Both the position numbers and the translations under genes were made by a program. Source: Bog-756 sp035531955 (GTDB lineage Bacteria > Actinomycetota > Acidimicrobiia > Acidimicrobiales > RAAP-2). Taken from it: a stretch of DNA of 64,000 bases. The DNA lies in assembly GCA_035531955.1 (NCBI GenBank), contig DATKRZ010000107.1, positions 1 to 64,000 of the forward strand. The letters run 5' to 3'. The notes below the pieces were generated by a model that worked only from the letters and a program-made list of their open reading frames with translations, was not told the origin of the DNA and did no database searches. Within the stretch, counting starts at the first letter, position 1. Each line of letters begins with the position of its first letter. This document shows, piece after piece, positions 1 through 7,920 of the stretch.

Positions 1-372
1 GAACTGCCACCCCATGAGGACCACGAGCACGATTCCGAGCTCGATCACCAGGTTCGTCGACGCGAACATGAAGACCATCGACGCCACGAAGTCGGCACCT
101 TTGACGAACAGTGACTTGGACATGGCCGAGGCTGCGTAGGAGCACGAAGAGGAGACCATCCCGTAGCCGCTGGCCCTGGCGATCGAGGCAGGGCCGTGAT
201 CCCCCATCTTCTTCTGCATCGACTCACGGCTCACGAATGCCTGGACCGCCCCGGACAGGCCGAAGCCGAGGATCAGTGGCCAGAGGGTCTCCCAGAACAT
301 GAAGAACCCTTCGCGCAGGCTGCGCGCGATGTCGGTGAGCACCGGCCCGCTGGCGAGCGCGGCTCCGCTCAC
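1..372 (-). CDS. YraQ/UPF0718-type permease, 5' part (cut by window edge)
   Basis: Integral membrane permease of the YraQ (DUF318/UPF0718) group. Only the first 124 codons are present and the frame runs off the left edge. The start is a GTG whose last two bases belong to the TGA of csoR (GTGA overlap), so the two genes are translationally coupled. Visible signatures are FGLSGAVQAFVSRESM (about residues 37-52), a GDHGP turn, and a Ser/Cys-rich stretch MVSSSCSYAASAM near residues 72-84, followed by hydrophobic segments ending in VLVVLMGWQF. The Cys in the SSSCSYAA segment is typical of the family. Substrate is unknown; coupling to a copper-type CsoR suggests a role in metal or thiol stress, which is inference. 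The family call is firm, the function is not. Confidence 0.85.
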   Translation of the reverse strand, partial: MSGAALASGPVLTDIARSLREGFFMFWETLWPLILGFGLSGAVQAFVSRESMQKKMGDHGPASIARASGYGMVSSSCSYAASAMSKSLFVKGADFVASMVFMFASTNLVIELGIVLVVLMGWQF

Positions 373-686
373 GAGCGGACCAGCCGGGCGATCGCCGCGG
401 ATGCCTCGGCCAGCTTGGCGTCGGCCTCATCACCTCCGACCCGGACGGAGTCCGAGACGCAGTGGGCCAAGTGCCCATCGAGCAGGACGAGCGCGACCGA
501 TCGGAGGGCGGAGGTGGCCGCGGCTACCTGCTCCAGGACGTTGATGCAGTAGCGGTCCTCTTCGACCATGCGCTGGATTCCCCGGACCTGGCCTTCGATC
601 CTCCGGAGGCGCTTCAGCACCAGCTCCTTTTCGTCGGAGTAGCCCGGCGGTGTACTCGGTTCCGATACCGGTGTCCTGGGTGCCAT
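369..686 (-). CDS. csoR: CsoR-family copper-sensing repressor
   Basis: A 105-residue all-helical DUF156 repressor. The DNA-facing helix KRLRRIEGQVRGIQRMVEE lies at residues 25-43. The metal ligands are complete: Cys47 (RYCINVL), His72 and Cys76 (DGHLAHC), the C-H-C set that binds Cu(I) in characterised CsoR proteins. The N-terminal 20 residues are variable, and a GTG about seven codons in could be the true start. The gene is first in an operon with the permease at 1-372, which it overlaps by 4 bp. It differs clearly from the second CsoR-family protein at 10827-11096, which lacks the His. Copper sensing is inferred from the ligand set. Confidence 0.93.
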   Translation of the reverse strand: MAPRTPVSEPSTPPGYSDEKELVLKRLRRIEGQVRGIQRMVEEDRYCINVLEQVAAATSALRSVALVLLDGHLAHCVSDSVRVGGDEADAKLAEASAAIARLVRS

Positions 687-690
687 ACCT

Positions 691-707
691 ATACCCCCTA
701 TATGTAT
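691..707. promoter_or_regulatory. Candidate CsoR operator overlapping the csoR ribosome site
   Basis: Four bases upstream of the csoR ATG lies ATACCCCCTATATGTAT, whose ends (ATAC/GTAT) are inverted but whose centre is not symmetric. Read on the minus strand it contains AGGGGG, the likely Shine-Dalgarno, so repressor binding could also affect translation. Autoregulation by CsoR is usual in the family. The arms do not match the ATACCC-N4-GGGTAT boxes found elsewhere in the window, so I treat it as a separate and weaker site. Confidence 0.4.
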
Positions 708-771
708 TAGACAGAGTATCAGGATCAGCCTTCAGTTGTCACCCGTCGAGCTGGGAATGCCAGACCAGGGC

Positions 772-1329
772 CTAGGTCACCGTCAGGACATCGACCATCC
801 CCGCCGCGTAGTGCCAGGGCTGATCACAGACCAGCTCATACCGGCCGGGTCTCAGGGTCAGGGTGGTCCATCCCGTGCTGCCAGGGGCGATGCCGTCACC
901 GCTGCCCGCCGCGCACGACCGGGACGCCTCCCCCAGGCTCTGGGACTCGTCGATCTTGCCGTCTGCGCCGATCGGCCGGGTGCCCGGTCCGTCGGCCGGG
1001 AGCGGGAGGACGACCAGTTCGTGGACCAAGGCTCCGGTGTTCGCTACAACGAAGGAGACCCGGCCGCCTAGCACGCTGGCGGGGGTGGCCACCAGACTCG
1101 CCCTCATGGGTGTCTGGCTCATCATCATGTCGCCGGCGTCGGTGACCTGGACGTGGACAGCGGCGCCGGACAGCGTTGGTGCGGTGCATGAGATGGTGCC
1201 ATAGGCGCCGTTCAGGGGTGCCGTGCTGCTCGTTCCGAGGACGATGACGGCGGCTGTTCCGACGGCGAGGGCCAGGCCCGCGACCACAGTGGCGGTGATC
1301 AGGTTCTTGTGACTGGCGTGCGCGGTCAC
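772..1329 (-). CDS. Membrane-anchored blue-copper (cupredoxin) protein
   Basis: A 185-residue extracytoplasmic electron-transfer or copper-binding protein. A hydrophobic segment at residues 10-32 (TATVVAGLALAVGTAAVIVL) is a signal anchor. The C-terminal half carries a complete type-1 copper set: His103 in GALVHELVVL, then Cys168, His173 and Met178 in LVCDQPWHYAAGM, the C-x4-H-x4-M loop of plastocyanin- or sulfocyanin-like domains. An odd DMMMSQTPM Met cluster at 67-75 could add copper affinity. It overlaps the SHOCT gene upstream by 4 bp (ATGA), so both are co-transcribed. Proximity to csoR suggests copper handling; a respiratory electron carrier is the alternative. Confidence 0.85.
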   Translation of the reverse strand: MTAHASHKNLITATVVAGLALAVGTAAVIVLGTSSTAPLNGAYGTISCTAPTLSGAAVHVQVTDAGDMMMSQTPMRASLVATPASVLGGRVSFVVANTGALVHELVVLPLPADGPGTRPIGADGKIDESQSLGEASRSCAAGSGDGIAPGSTGWTTLTLRPGRYELVCDQPWHYAAGMVDVLTVT

Positions 1330-1604
1330 CCGGTTCCCTCGATCAGGGCTCGCCGACGGGTGTACTCCTCCTCATCGATGTCGCCACGGGCCAGGCGTTC
1401 GTTGAGAATTCGCAGTCCATCAGAAGTCGGCGGAGGGGCCAGCTGGTCGGGTGACCCAGTCCCCGAGCCCAGCGGAGCCCCACGATGACGGACAAGGGTG
1501 ACGATGACCCAGGCCAGCGCGCCCCAGAACACAATCATGGCCACGCCCATCGAGACCCATGCCACCCAATGGCTGCCACCGTCGCCGTATCCGTAGTACC
1601 TCAC
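1326..1604 (-). CDS. Small SHOCT-domain membrane protein
   Basis: A 92-residue protein with one transmembrane helix (about residues 13-38, WVAWVSMGVAMIVFWGALAW) and a C-terminal SHOCT module, ILNERLARGDIDEEEYTRRR at residues 66-85, a short helical domain common at the ends of actinobacterial membrane proteins. The N-terminus is Tyr/Gly-rich (MRYYGYGDGG). The stop overlaps the start of the cupredoxin gene, so this is the first gene of a two-gene operon. SHOCT proteins are often next to copper and cupredoxin genes, but their biochemical role is unsettled, so no function is assigned. Confidence 0.8.
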   Translation of the reverse strand: MRYYGYGDGGSHWVAWVSMGVAMIVFWGALAWVIVTLVRHRGAPLGSGTGSPDQLAPPPTSDGLRILNERLARGDIDEEEYTRRRALIEGTG

Positions 1605-1718
1605 CGGCGCGACCTCCTCGGCTCAACTCCTCGTTCCACTTTCGGTCGGTTCTGGCTGAGCAGCTAGAGGCGAAGGTCACTACCTCCGGGCGCACACGGT
1701 CGAGAGGTGGAACAACGA

Positions 1719-2468
1719 TCAGCGGAGCACGCGCCGGACGGCGATCCAGGTGAACGGCTGCTGCATCCCACCTGGCGTCGTGTGCACATCTCGTTGGAGC
1801 CTCACTGTTTCGAATCCGGCTCCGAGCATCGCCTCGAGTTCCAGAGGGCTGTATCTGGTTACCGGGAGACCGGAGCAATGATCCGGTCCGTCAGAGGCAA
1901 AAGTGGCCAGAATGATCGCCCCACTGGGAGAAAGGGCCCGCCTGAGGAGATCGAGATACTTCTCCACTTCTCGGTCGGCGAGGAAGTGGAACACGGCCCT
2001 GTCGTGCCACAAATCGTATGTACGAGTCGGCTCCCACTCCAGCAGGTCCTCGGCCAGCCAGTTCACTGGCGCATCGTCTCCAACTCTCTGCCGGGAGGCG
2101 TGGAGGGCTGCCGCAGAGATGTCCAGCACCGTCAGATCCGTAAATCCCCTAGCCAGTAGCCGATCCACCAGAAACGACTCTCCACCGCCCACATCGATCG
2201 CCACCGTGCCCGGTGGGAGCCCAAGTAGTGCGATCAGTTCCAGTGATACTTCAGGCTCCGACTGATACCAGCTCACGACGTTGGTCTTGGAGCCCTGGTA
2301 GATGCGCTCCCAGTGAGCGGTCCTCTGGCCCGATCCTTCAAGATGATCGGTCACGGCCCTCAGGATAAGCGCCATCCTCCCAGGGTTGAGCCGTCGTCCT
2401 CTGTGTGTCGCTCTCCCTTCATCAATTCGATGAGGGACCACCAGCGGAGAGTTACGTTCCGTGACCAT
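1719..2468 (-). CDS. SAM-dependent class I methyltransferase
   Basis: Rossmann-fold methyltransferase, up to 249 residues. Motif I is AIDVGGGESFLVDRLL, motif II follows as LTVLDISAAALHASR, and the post-core YDLWHDRAVFHFL resembles the small methyltransferases often annotated as thiol/chalcogen or TehB-like enzymes. The start is uncertain: the first ATG (2468) overlaps a palindromic operator and has no Shine-Dalgarno, while an internal ATG at 2375 has GGGAGG directly abutting it. Conserved sequence begins around HWERIYQGSKT, so either start keeps the fold. It is divergent from the CDF exporter at 2521. Substrate unknown. Confidence 0.82.
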   Translation of the reverse strand: MVTERNSPLVVPHRIDEGRATHRGRRLNPGRMALILRAVTDHLEGSGQRTAHWERIYQGSKTNVVSWYQSEPEVSLELIALLGLPPGTVAIDVGGGESFLVDRLLARGFTDLTVLDISAAALHASRQRVGDDAPVNWLAEDLLEWEPTRTYDLWHDRAVFHFLADREVEKYLDLLRRALSPSGAIILATFASDGPDHCSGLPVTRYSPLELEAMLGAGFETVRLQRDVHTTPGGMQQPFTWIAVRRVLR

Positions 2469-2484
2469 TGCGAACGGTTCGCAA
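2468..2484. promoter_or_regulatory. Perfect 7-bp inverted repeat, Fur-family-like operator
   Basis: TTGCGAA-CGG-TTCGCAA is a perfect 7-3-7 palindrome in the divergent gap between the methyltransferase and the CDF exporter, 36 bp before the CDF start codon. It shares 14 of 17 positions with the palindrome at 62981-62997 upstream of the nickel/cobalt permease and next to a Fur-family gene. The match in length, spacing and arm sequence suggests the same metal-responsive regulator. That is inference from the two sites. Confidence 0.55.
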
Positions 2485-2520
2485 CGTGCAGCACGGAGGT
2501 GAGACGACCAGACTGGCGAT

Positions 2521-3591
2521 ATGCCGAGGGATGACCGCGGATCCGACGGTCACCATGAACTCCACCATGAACTTCACCATGGTCACTTCCACAATCATGA
2601 GCAGCTTGGCGTACGACGAGTTCTTCGTGGCCTCATCGCTCCCCATTCACATGACGCCAAGGATTCGCTCGATCGGGCGCTGGAAGGTAGCAGCGACGGC
2701 ATTCGAGCGGTTGCTCTCTCTTTGGTGGTCCTGTTGACCACGGCCGGTTTCCAGGCCCTCGTCGTCGTGGCGAGCGGATCGGTGGCGCTACTGGGCGACA
2801 CCCTGCACAATGCAGCCGATGGGCTGACGGCCATTCCACTTTGGTTGGCGTTCCGACTGGGACGTCGAGCACCGACATCCCGCTTCACCTACGGCTACGG
2901 CAAGGCTGAAGACGTCGCCGGACTCGCCGTCGTCGGTCTCATTGCCCTGTCTGCATGTTTCGCCGGCTACGAGGCCATCAATCGACTCATTCACCCGGAG
3001 AAGGTCTCCCACCTCGGTTTCGTGATGATGGCGGCCGTTGTCGGGGCTGTCGGCAATGAGGTCGTCGCCCAGTACCGGATCCGAGTTGGGCGACGTATCG
3101 GCTCTGCTGCGCTGGAGGCCGACGGGATCCACGCGCGAACCGATGGAGTGACCTCCCTCCTGGTCCTGGTGGGCGCCATCGCTGTCGCTCTGGGAGCCCA
3201 ATGGGCAGACCCTGTCGTGGGATTGGTGATCACGGCTGCCATCGTGGTCGTCGGATACCAGGCCGTCCGCAGTGTCGGTCGGCGTCTGCTCGATGCGGTG
3301 GACCCAGGGATCGTCGGTCGGATCTCGGCGATCGTCGCAGCGGTGGACGGGGTGAGTGCAGTGACGGAGGTGCGGGCGCGATGGGCCGGGCACCGGCTCC
3401 TGGCCCAGGTTCGGTTGAGCGTGGCCGCATCACTGTCGGTCACTCGGGCGCACGAGATCGCCGAGGTCGCCCATCATGATCTGCTCCATCGCGTGCCCAA
3501 TCTCTCCGAAGCAGTCATCCATGTCGATCCCACCGGGGGCTCGGCGGACCCTCATGCTGCGACTCGGCACCACCGAACCGACGGCGGCTAG
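2521..3591 (+). CDS. Cation diffusion facilitator (CDF) metal exporter
   Basis: Proton-driven divalent metal exporter, 356 residues, with six predicted membrane helices. Two His-rich stretches precede the first helix (HHELHHELHHGHFHNH at 11-26 and PHSHD at 41-45). The metal site residues are visible: D93, H96 and D100 in LLGDTLHNAADG (helix II) and D201, H204 and D208 in EADGIHARTDG (helix V), plus a C-terminal cytoplasmic domain ending in a short His tail. Helix-II sets of DxxHxxxD type are seen in Zn/Co/Ni exporters; the exact metal cannot be read off. No good Shine-Dalgarno lies directly before the ATG. A palindrome at 2468 sits upstream and may control it. Confidence 0.92.
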   Translation: MPRDDRGSDGHHELHHELHHGHFHNHEQLGVRRVLRGLIAPHSHDAKDSLDRALEGSSDGIRAVALSLVVLLTTAGFQALVVVASGSVALLGDTLHNAADGLTAIPLWLAFRLGRRAPTSRFTYGYGKAEDVAGLAVVGLIALSACFAGYEAINRLIHPEKVSHLGFVMMAAVVGAVGNEVVAQYRIRVGRRIGSAALEADGIHARTDGVTSLLVLVGAIAVALGAQWADPVVGLVITAAIVVVGYQAVRSVGRRLLDAVDPGIVGRISAIVAAVDGVSAVTEVRARWAGHRLLAQVRLSVAASLSVTRAHEIAEVAHHDLLHRVPNLSEAVIHVDPTGGSADPHAATRHHRTDGG

Positions 3592-3635
3592 CCCAGAAGG
3601 GAGCAGTCGGAACCAAGGTGGAGAGGCATCAGGCC

Positions 3636-5327
3636 CTAGCCGATCAATGCGTTCCGAACCATCTCCCGTGCTCTGGTCCAGTCCGACCACGTCTGGTAGC
3701 CGCCGTCGAGATTCCGGGCCACTAGTCCGAGCTCTTGCATCAGCGCGGTGGCGGTGTGGCCGCGCTGGCCCACCTGGCAGTAGACCACCACCGGCCCTTG
3801 ACCAAGCGATGCAAGATTGTCACGGAGCGAGTCGATCGGGAGATTGATCGATCCCTCGATTGCGCCGGCAGCGTGCTCCTCGGCGGTCCGCACATCGATG
3901 AGCGGCCAACCCTTCTCCCTGAGCTCGCCTATTTCTTCCGGACCAACGATGTCGCAATCACCACTCAGTACATTCTCTGCCATATAGCCGAGGAGGTTGA
4001 CGGGATCCTTGGCCGAAGAGAATGGCGGTGCGTAAGCCAGTTCGAGATCAGCAAGCTGATCGGCAGGGATGCCGCCGGCCATTGCCGTGGCGATCACGTC
4101 GATTCGTTTGTCGACGCCGTTCCGACCGACGATCTGAGCTCCGAGGATCGTGCCGTCCTTCGGATCGAAGATAACCTTCGCCGCCATGCGAGTCGCCCCC
4201 GGGTAGTAGGTGGCGTGGTCGAAGGGATGGGAATGGATTGCCCGGAATGGTCGCCCGGCAGCCCGCAGTCGCCCTTCGTTCCACCCGACAGTGGCGGCGA
4301 CGACATCGAAGACCTTCACGATGGCCGTGCCGAGTGATGGAACCGTCCGCGACGGTCGGCCGGCAATGTGATCCGCCACCCTCCGCCCCTGGCGGTTGGC
4401 CACATTGGCCAACGCGATGAGTGAGGTGGCATGTGAGACCGCGTCAGGCTTCTCGACGGCATCCCCGACGGCATAGATGTCCGGGTCGTTGGTCTGATTC
4501 TCATCGTTCACCGCCATCCCGCCGCTCGGTCCGAGATCGAGCCCGGCCAGTTCGGCCAGGTGGACGTCCGGCCTGACTCCCATGGCCCCGACAACGACCT
4601 CGGCGGCCAGGACGCGCCCGTCGACCAGTGTGACCGACTGCTCCTCCACGGACGCCACGCACACCCCTGTTTCAACCGTTACACCGTGGGCCACCAGTTC
4701 GTCGCGTACAAGAACGGCGAGCTCTGGGTCAAGAGGAGCCAGGACTTGGTCGGCGGACTCGACGACCGTTACGGCAAGGCCTTGTCCGACCAGGTTCTCC
4801 GCTATTTCGAGGCCGATGAATCCGGCACCGATCACGACGGCCGTAGTTGGCGCTACGTCGACCTCCATCGCCAGGCGGGCAGCGTCCTCAACCGTCCTCA
4901 GCGTTCGAACCCTGTCGTAGCCGGGGATCGGCGACCTCACCGGGGCGGCTCCCATGCTCAGGACCAGTTTGTCGTAGGCCACGTCACCTTCCTCGCCGCT
5001 GACAGTCGACCGGGTCCGGACCGTGCCTGCCGTCCTGTCGATCGCCACCGCTTCCTGGTTCACCCTGACATCAAGCCGAAATCTGTCGAAGAGCTGCTCC
5101 GGGGTCTGGAGCGTGAGTTCCTCCTCCTCTTCGATGAGGCCACCGACGAAGTAGGGCAGCCCGCAGTTGGCGAACGACACATGCCCCGACCGTTCGAGAA
5201 CGGTGATGGTGACGTCAGCATCGAGGCGACGGAGGCGAGTAGCGGTGGACATCCCTCCGGCCACCCCACCGACGATCACCACTCGGTTGTCCTGACCAGC
5301 TGGACGATTCACCATCGCGCGAACCAT
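3636..5327 (-). CDS. CoA-disulfide/persulfide reductase with C-terminal rhodanese domain
   Basis: A 563-residue FAD/NAD(P)H enzyme of the CoADR-Rhd type, which reduces CoA disulfide or persulfides and passes sulfane sulfur to a rhodanese. The FAD motif VVIVGGVAGGMSTATRLRR is at 16-34; the catalytic Cys55 lies in SFANCGLPYF; the NAD site VVIGAGFIGLEIAENL and the ATG-like GDAVEKPD follow. The last about 100 residues are a rhodanese with Cys517 in VVVYCQVGQRGH. The ATG at 5327 was chosen because GGGAAG precedes it and the FAD domain begins just after. It overlaps the small Cys-rich gene upstream by 19 bp. An ATACCC-N4-GGGTAT box precedes the pair. Confidence 0.93.
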   Translation of the reverse strand: MVRAMVNRPAGQDNRVVIVGGVAGGMSTATRLRRLDADVTITVLERSGHVSFANCGLPYFVGGLIEEEEELTLQTPEQLFDRFRLDVRVNQEAVAIDRTAGTVRTRSTVSGEEGDVAYDKLVLSMGAAPVRSPIPGYDRVRTLRTVEDAARLAMEVDVAPTTAVVIGAGFIGLEIAENLVGQGLAVTVVESADQVLAPLDPELAVLVRDELVAHGVTVETGVCVASVEEQSVTLVDGRVLAAEVVVGAMGVRPDVHLAELAGLDLGPSGGMAVNDENQTNDPDIYAVGDAVEKPDAVSHATSLIALANVANRQGRRVADHIAGRPSRTVPSLGTAIVKVFDVVAATVGWNEGRLRAAGRPFRAIHSHPFDHATYYPGATRMAAKVIFDPKDGTILGAQIVGRNGVDKRIDVIATAMAGGIPADQLADLELAYAPPFSSAKDPVNLLGYMAENVLSGDCDIVGPEEIGELREKGWPLIDVRTAEEHAAGAIEGSINLPIDSLRDNLASLGQGPVVVYCQVGQRGHTATALMQELGLVARNLDGGYQTWSDWTRAREMVRNALIG

Positions 5328-5473
5328 GACTTCCCTTTGGAGACCGGAGCCTGAGCTGTCCGGCACTGGCAACGATCGTCCCTGGGCACATCGCCCAGTA
5401 CCTGTTCGACGTGGGCCCCACAGCCCTTCCAAGTCGGCCGACCGCACTTCCTGCACGTAGCAACTCGACACAT
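5309..5473 (-). CDS. Small Cys-rich (zinc-ribbon-like) protein, 54 residues
   Basis: A 54-residue protein whose N-terminal 37 residues hold the Cys: MCRVATCRKCGRPTWKGCG at 1-19, then HVEQVLGDVP and DDRCQC. The CxxC, TWKGCG and CxC pattern is that of a widespread unnamed bacterial small protein, probably zinc-binding. Its ATG lies inside the ATACCC-N4-GGGTAT palindrome at 5472-5487, so it is probably translated from a leaderless or very short-leader message under direct repressor control. The tail overlaps the start of the CoA-disulfide reductase in another frame, which suggests coupling. A sulfur or metal buffering role is inference from context. Confidence 0.75.
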   Translation of the reverse strand: MCRVATCRKCGRPTWKGCGAHVEQVLGDVPRDDRCQCRTAQAPVSKGKSWFARW

Positions 5474-5487
5474 ACCCCATAGGGTAT
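5472..5487. promoter_or_regulatory. CstR-type operator, box 1
   Basis: ATACCC-CATA-GGGTAT, a perfect 6-4-6 palindrome covering the start codon of the small Cys-rich gene and lying upstream of the CoA-disulfide reductase. The GC-core, AT-flanked form is that of CsoR/CstR-family operators. It is the first of five such boxes in the window. The likely ligand is the C-x-C CsoR-family protein at 10827-11096. Confidence 0.75.
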
Positions 5488-5542
5488 CAAGAGGTGCGGC
5501 CGCCCGCAACACACGAACAGGCTCGACCCCGGCGTGGGGTTG

Positions 5543-5558
5543 ATACCCATGGGGGTAT
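5543..5558. promoter_or_regulatory. CstR-type operator, box 2
   Basis: ATACCC-ATGG-GGGTAT, a perfect 6-4-6 palindrome upstream of the MMPL transporter. Box 3 begins exactly 32 bp further on, about three helical turns, so two repressor tetramers could bind the same face. Confidence 0.72.
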
Positions 5559-5574
5559 CTTGTATGATGACCCT

Positions 5575-5590
5575 ATACCCCTCTGGGTAT
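5575..5590. promoter_or_regulatory. CstR-type operator, box 3
   Basis: ATACCC-CTCT-GGGTAT, a perfect 6-4-6 palindrome ending 33 bp before the ATG of the MMPL transporter, a position suited to block the promoter or early transcript. Same arms as boxes 1, 2 and 4. Confidence 0.72.
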
Positions 5591-5623
5591 GTTCGCCAGC
5601 CCAACCCCAAAGGACTGCTCCCC

Positions 5624-7870
5624 ATGACAGCTTCCCCAAGTACCGGCCTCGAACCACCGTCTTCGGCTCCAGAAGTTGAGGGCCACGACCTCGCCTCGAA
5701 TGGGGCACCGGTGGACGGGCATTCAGCTCAGACGGGACCTTCCAGCCCGTTCGCCCAGCTCGGCACGTGGGCTGCCACCCACTTCCGCCGGGTCCTCATC
5801 GCATGGCTCTTGGTGGTCCTCGTCTTCGGATTCTTTGCCGTCCACGTCGAGAGCGCGCTCGCCGGTGCCGGTTGGCAGGCCTCGAACAGCCAGTCCGTGG
5901 CGGCACGAGCCATCATCCAGAAGAACTTCTCGGGACTCGGTGCGACCGGCCTGCAGGTCGTCATCGTCGATCACCGCGGCCCGATCGCGTCGGATCCTCA
6001 GGCCCAGGCCGTCGTGACCAAGGCGACCAGCGTGCTCCGCGGCGATCCCCGGGTATCCGCAGTGGTCCCGCCCCAGGCCGGGATCTCGGTCTCGCGTGAT
6101 GGGCGGACCGCCATCATCACCGCAGGATCGGCAGCGGACTCCAACAAGATGGTGAAGGCGGCCGACGCCGTTCAGCCGAAACTGGCGGCCCTCTCCTCGT
6201 CGGGCGTCAGCGTGACCCTGACCGGGGACAGCGCCTTGTGGGCCAATTTCAACACGGCCAACCGGTCCGCCATGCTCAGGTCGGAGATGCTGTCGTGGCC
6301 GGTGACGATCATCATCCTGATCATCGCCTTCGGCAGTCTGGTAGCCGCCGGCCTTCCCCTGCTGTTGACGATGGCCGGGCTGCTGGTCGCAGCCGGTGCA
6401 CTGGTGATCAGCACCAAGTTCACCCCGGTGTCGATTTGGGCGCTCAACTTCGCGCTGATGTTCGCCCTCGCGCTGGGAATCGACTACGCCCTCTTCCTGG
6501 TCATGCGGTTCCGTTCTGCCCTCGAGCGGCGGGGAGCCGAGCCGGGCGACCGCCAGGCGATCGTGGCGTCGGTGGCGGAGACTGTCGACACAGCCGGGAA
6601 GGCCGTGGCCTTCAGTGCGTTGACCGTGCTGGCCTCGCTCGCTGCCATCCTGATCGTTCCGAGCCCAGCGTTCCGATCCATGGCATTCGGGATCATGCTG
6701 TCGGTCGTCGCGGTGCTCGCCGCGACCCTCACCCTCCTGCCGGCGGTGCTCGGAAAGCTCGGGACGAACATCAACAAGGGCAAGATCCGGCTGCGCCGCG
6801 GGCCACCGCCCGAGGGTGAAGGTCCGCTCGACCGGATGCTGCACTCGTGGGGGAAGTTCATCTGGCGACACCCGTTCCCGATCGGTGCTGCCGCCCTGGT
6901 CCTGCTGCTGCTGGCCGCGGCACCGGTCATCGGGATGCGGACCAACATGCCCTCGATCACCATCGTTCCGCCCGGCGCCAACGCCAGGGTCGGCTACTAC
7001 CAGGTCACCACCGCCTTCGGGCCAGGTGCGCCGGGGACACTGCAGGTGGTCGTGCCCGAAGCCGAGCAGAAACAAGCCATGGCCACCCTCTCTCATGCGT
7101 CCGGCGTGGCCGGCGTCGTCCCGGGGCCGACCAGTTCCGGGTGGACCCTTGATCAGGTCGTCCCCACCACCGGGCCCTCGACGACCACGACGGGTACAAC
7201 TATCGACCACCTCCGCCAGGTCCTGCCGGCCGGAACGCTGATCGGCGGTGCCGCCGCCGAGAACCACGACCTCCAGCAGGCCCTGGCGTCCCACACCCCG
7301 CTGGTCCTCGGCATTCTGGGTGTACTCGGATTCCTCCTGCTCCTGATAGCCCTGGGTGCGCCGTTGATCGCCGCCATGGGCGTCCTGATCACCGCCTTGT
7401 CGGTGGCCGGGGCCTTCGGCATCGGACGGCTCATCTTCCAGAACGGCTTCCTGTCGGGCGGGCTGGGCTTCCAGTCCCAAGGGTTCATCGACGCCTGGGC
7501 CCCGCTCTTCTTCGGAGCCATGGTCTTCGGGGTGGCCATGGACTACACGCTCTTCATGCTTTCGGCAGCCAAGGAGCGCTACGAGACCCACCCCGAGCCC
7601 GAGCACGCCATGATCGGCTCGATGCGCACCTCGGGACGGGTCGTCCTGTCGGCCGCAGCCGTCATGATCGCCGTCTTCTTGACGTTCGCCCTGTCGGGGC
7701 CGCTGGCACCCAAGGAGATGGGGGTGATCCTGGCCATTGCCGTGGCCCTCGACGCCCTCGTGGTCCGCCTTGTCGTGCTCCCGGTGGTGCTGCGGCTGGG
7801 AGGCCACAGCGCATGGCACCAGCCGAAGTGGCTCGGCCGCATCCTGCCCAAGGTGAAGTTTTCGCACTGA
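5624..7870 (+). CDS. MMPL/RND-superfamily membrane transporter
   Basis: A 748-residue efflux-type transporter with two tandem MMPL halves. A helix near residue 60 (RVLIAWLLVVLVFGFFAVHV) is followed by a large external loop, a five-helix block including WALNFALMFALALGIDYALF with the GIDYALF signature, then a second helix (FPIGAAALVLLLLAAAPVIG), loop and helix block with GVAMDYTLFML. Both Asp-Tyr relay motifs are present. The ATG at 5624 was chosen over an upstream in-frame ATG at 5534 because AAAGGA precedes it and the upstream extension would lie within operator boxes 2 and 3. Substrate unknown; MMPL proteins export lipids, siderophores or drugs. Its promoter boxes tie it to the sulfur-stress regulon. 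Confidence 0.92.
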   Translation: MTASPSTGLEPPSSAPEVEGHDLASNGAPVDGHSAQTGPSSPFAQLGTWAATHFRRVLIAWLLVVLVFGFFAVHVESALAGAGWQASNSQSVAARAIIQKNFSGLGATGLQVVIVDHRGPIASDPQAQAVVTKATSVLRGDPRVSAVVPPQAGISVSRDGRTAIITAGSAADSNKMVKAADAVQPKLAALSSSGVSVTLTGDSALWANFNTANRSAMLRSEMLSWPVTIIILIIAFGSLVAAGLPLLLTMAGLLVAAGALVISTKFTPVSIWALNFALMFALALGIDYALFLVMRFRSALERRGAEPGDRQAIVASVAETVDTAGKAVAFSALTVLASLAAILIVPSPAFRSMAFGIMLSVVAVLAATLTLLPAVLGKLGTNINKGKIRLRRGPPPEGEGPLDRMLHSWGKFIWRHPFPIGAAALVLLLLAAAPVIGMRTNMPSITIVPPGANARVGYYQVTTAFGPGAPGTLQVVVPEAEQKQAMATLSHASGVAGVVPGPTSSGWTLDQVVPTTGPSTTTTGTTIDHLRQVLPAGTLIGGAAAENHDLQQALASHTPLVLGILGVLGFLLLLIALGAPLIAAMGVLITALSVAGAFGIGRLIFQNGFLSGGLGFQSQGFIDAWAPLFFGAMVFGVAMDYTLFMLSAAKERYETHPEPEHAMIGSMRTSGRVVLSAAAVMIAVFLTFALSGPLAPKEMGVILAIAVALDALVVRLVVLPVVLRLGGHSAWHQPKWLGRILPKVKFSH

Positions 7871-7920
7871 CCCGATCTACGAGTCGACGAATTCGCCTAC
7901 GAAAATGAGGGGGAGTGACC

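Noticed and set aside
691..707. The csoR upstream site as a sixth CstR-type box
   Set aside because: The right arm does not match GGGTAT and the spacing differs, so it is listed as a separate weak CsoR site.
5723..7867. A 714-residue open frame on the minus strand opposite the MMPL gene
   Set aside because: It is extremely His/Arg/Gly/Gln-rich with no domain and lies exactly under a clear membrane transporter; a GC-rich antisense shadow.
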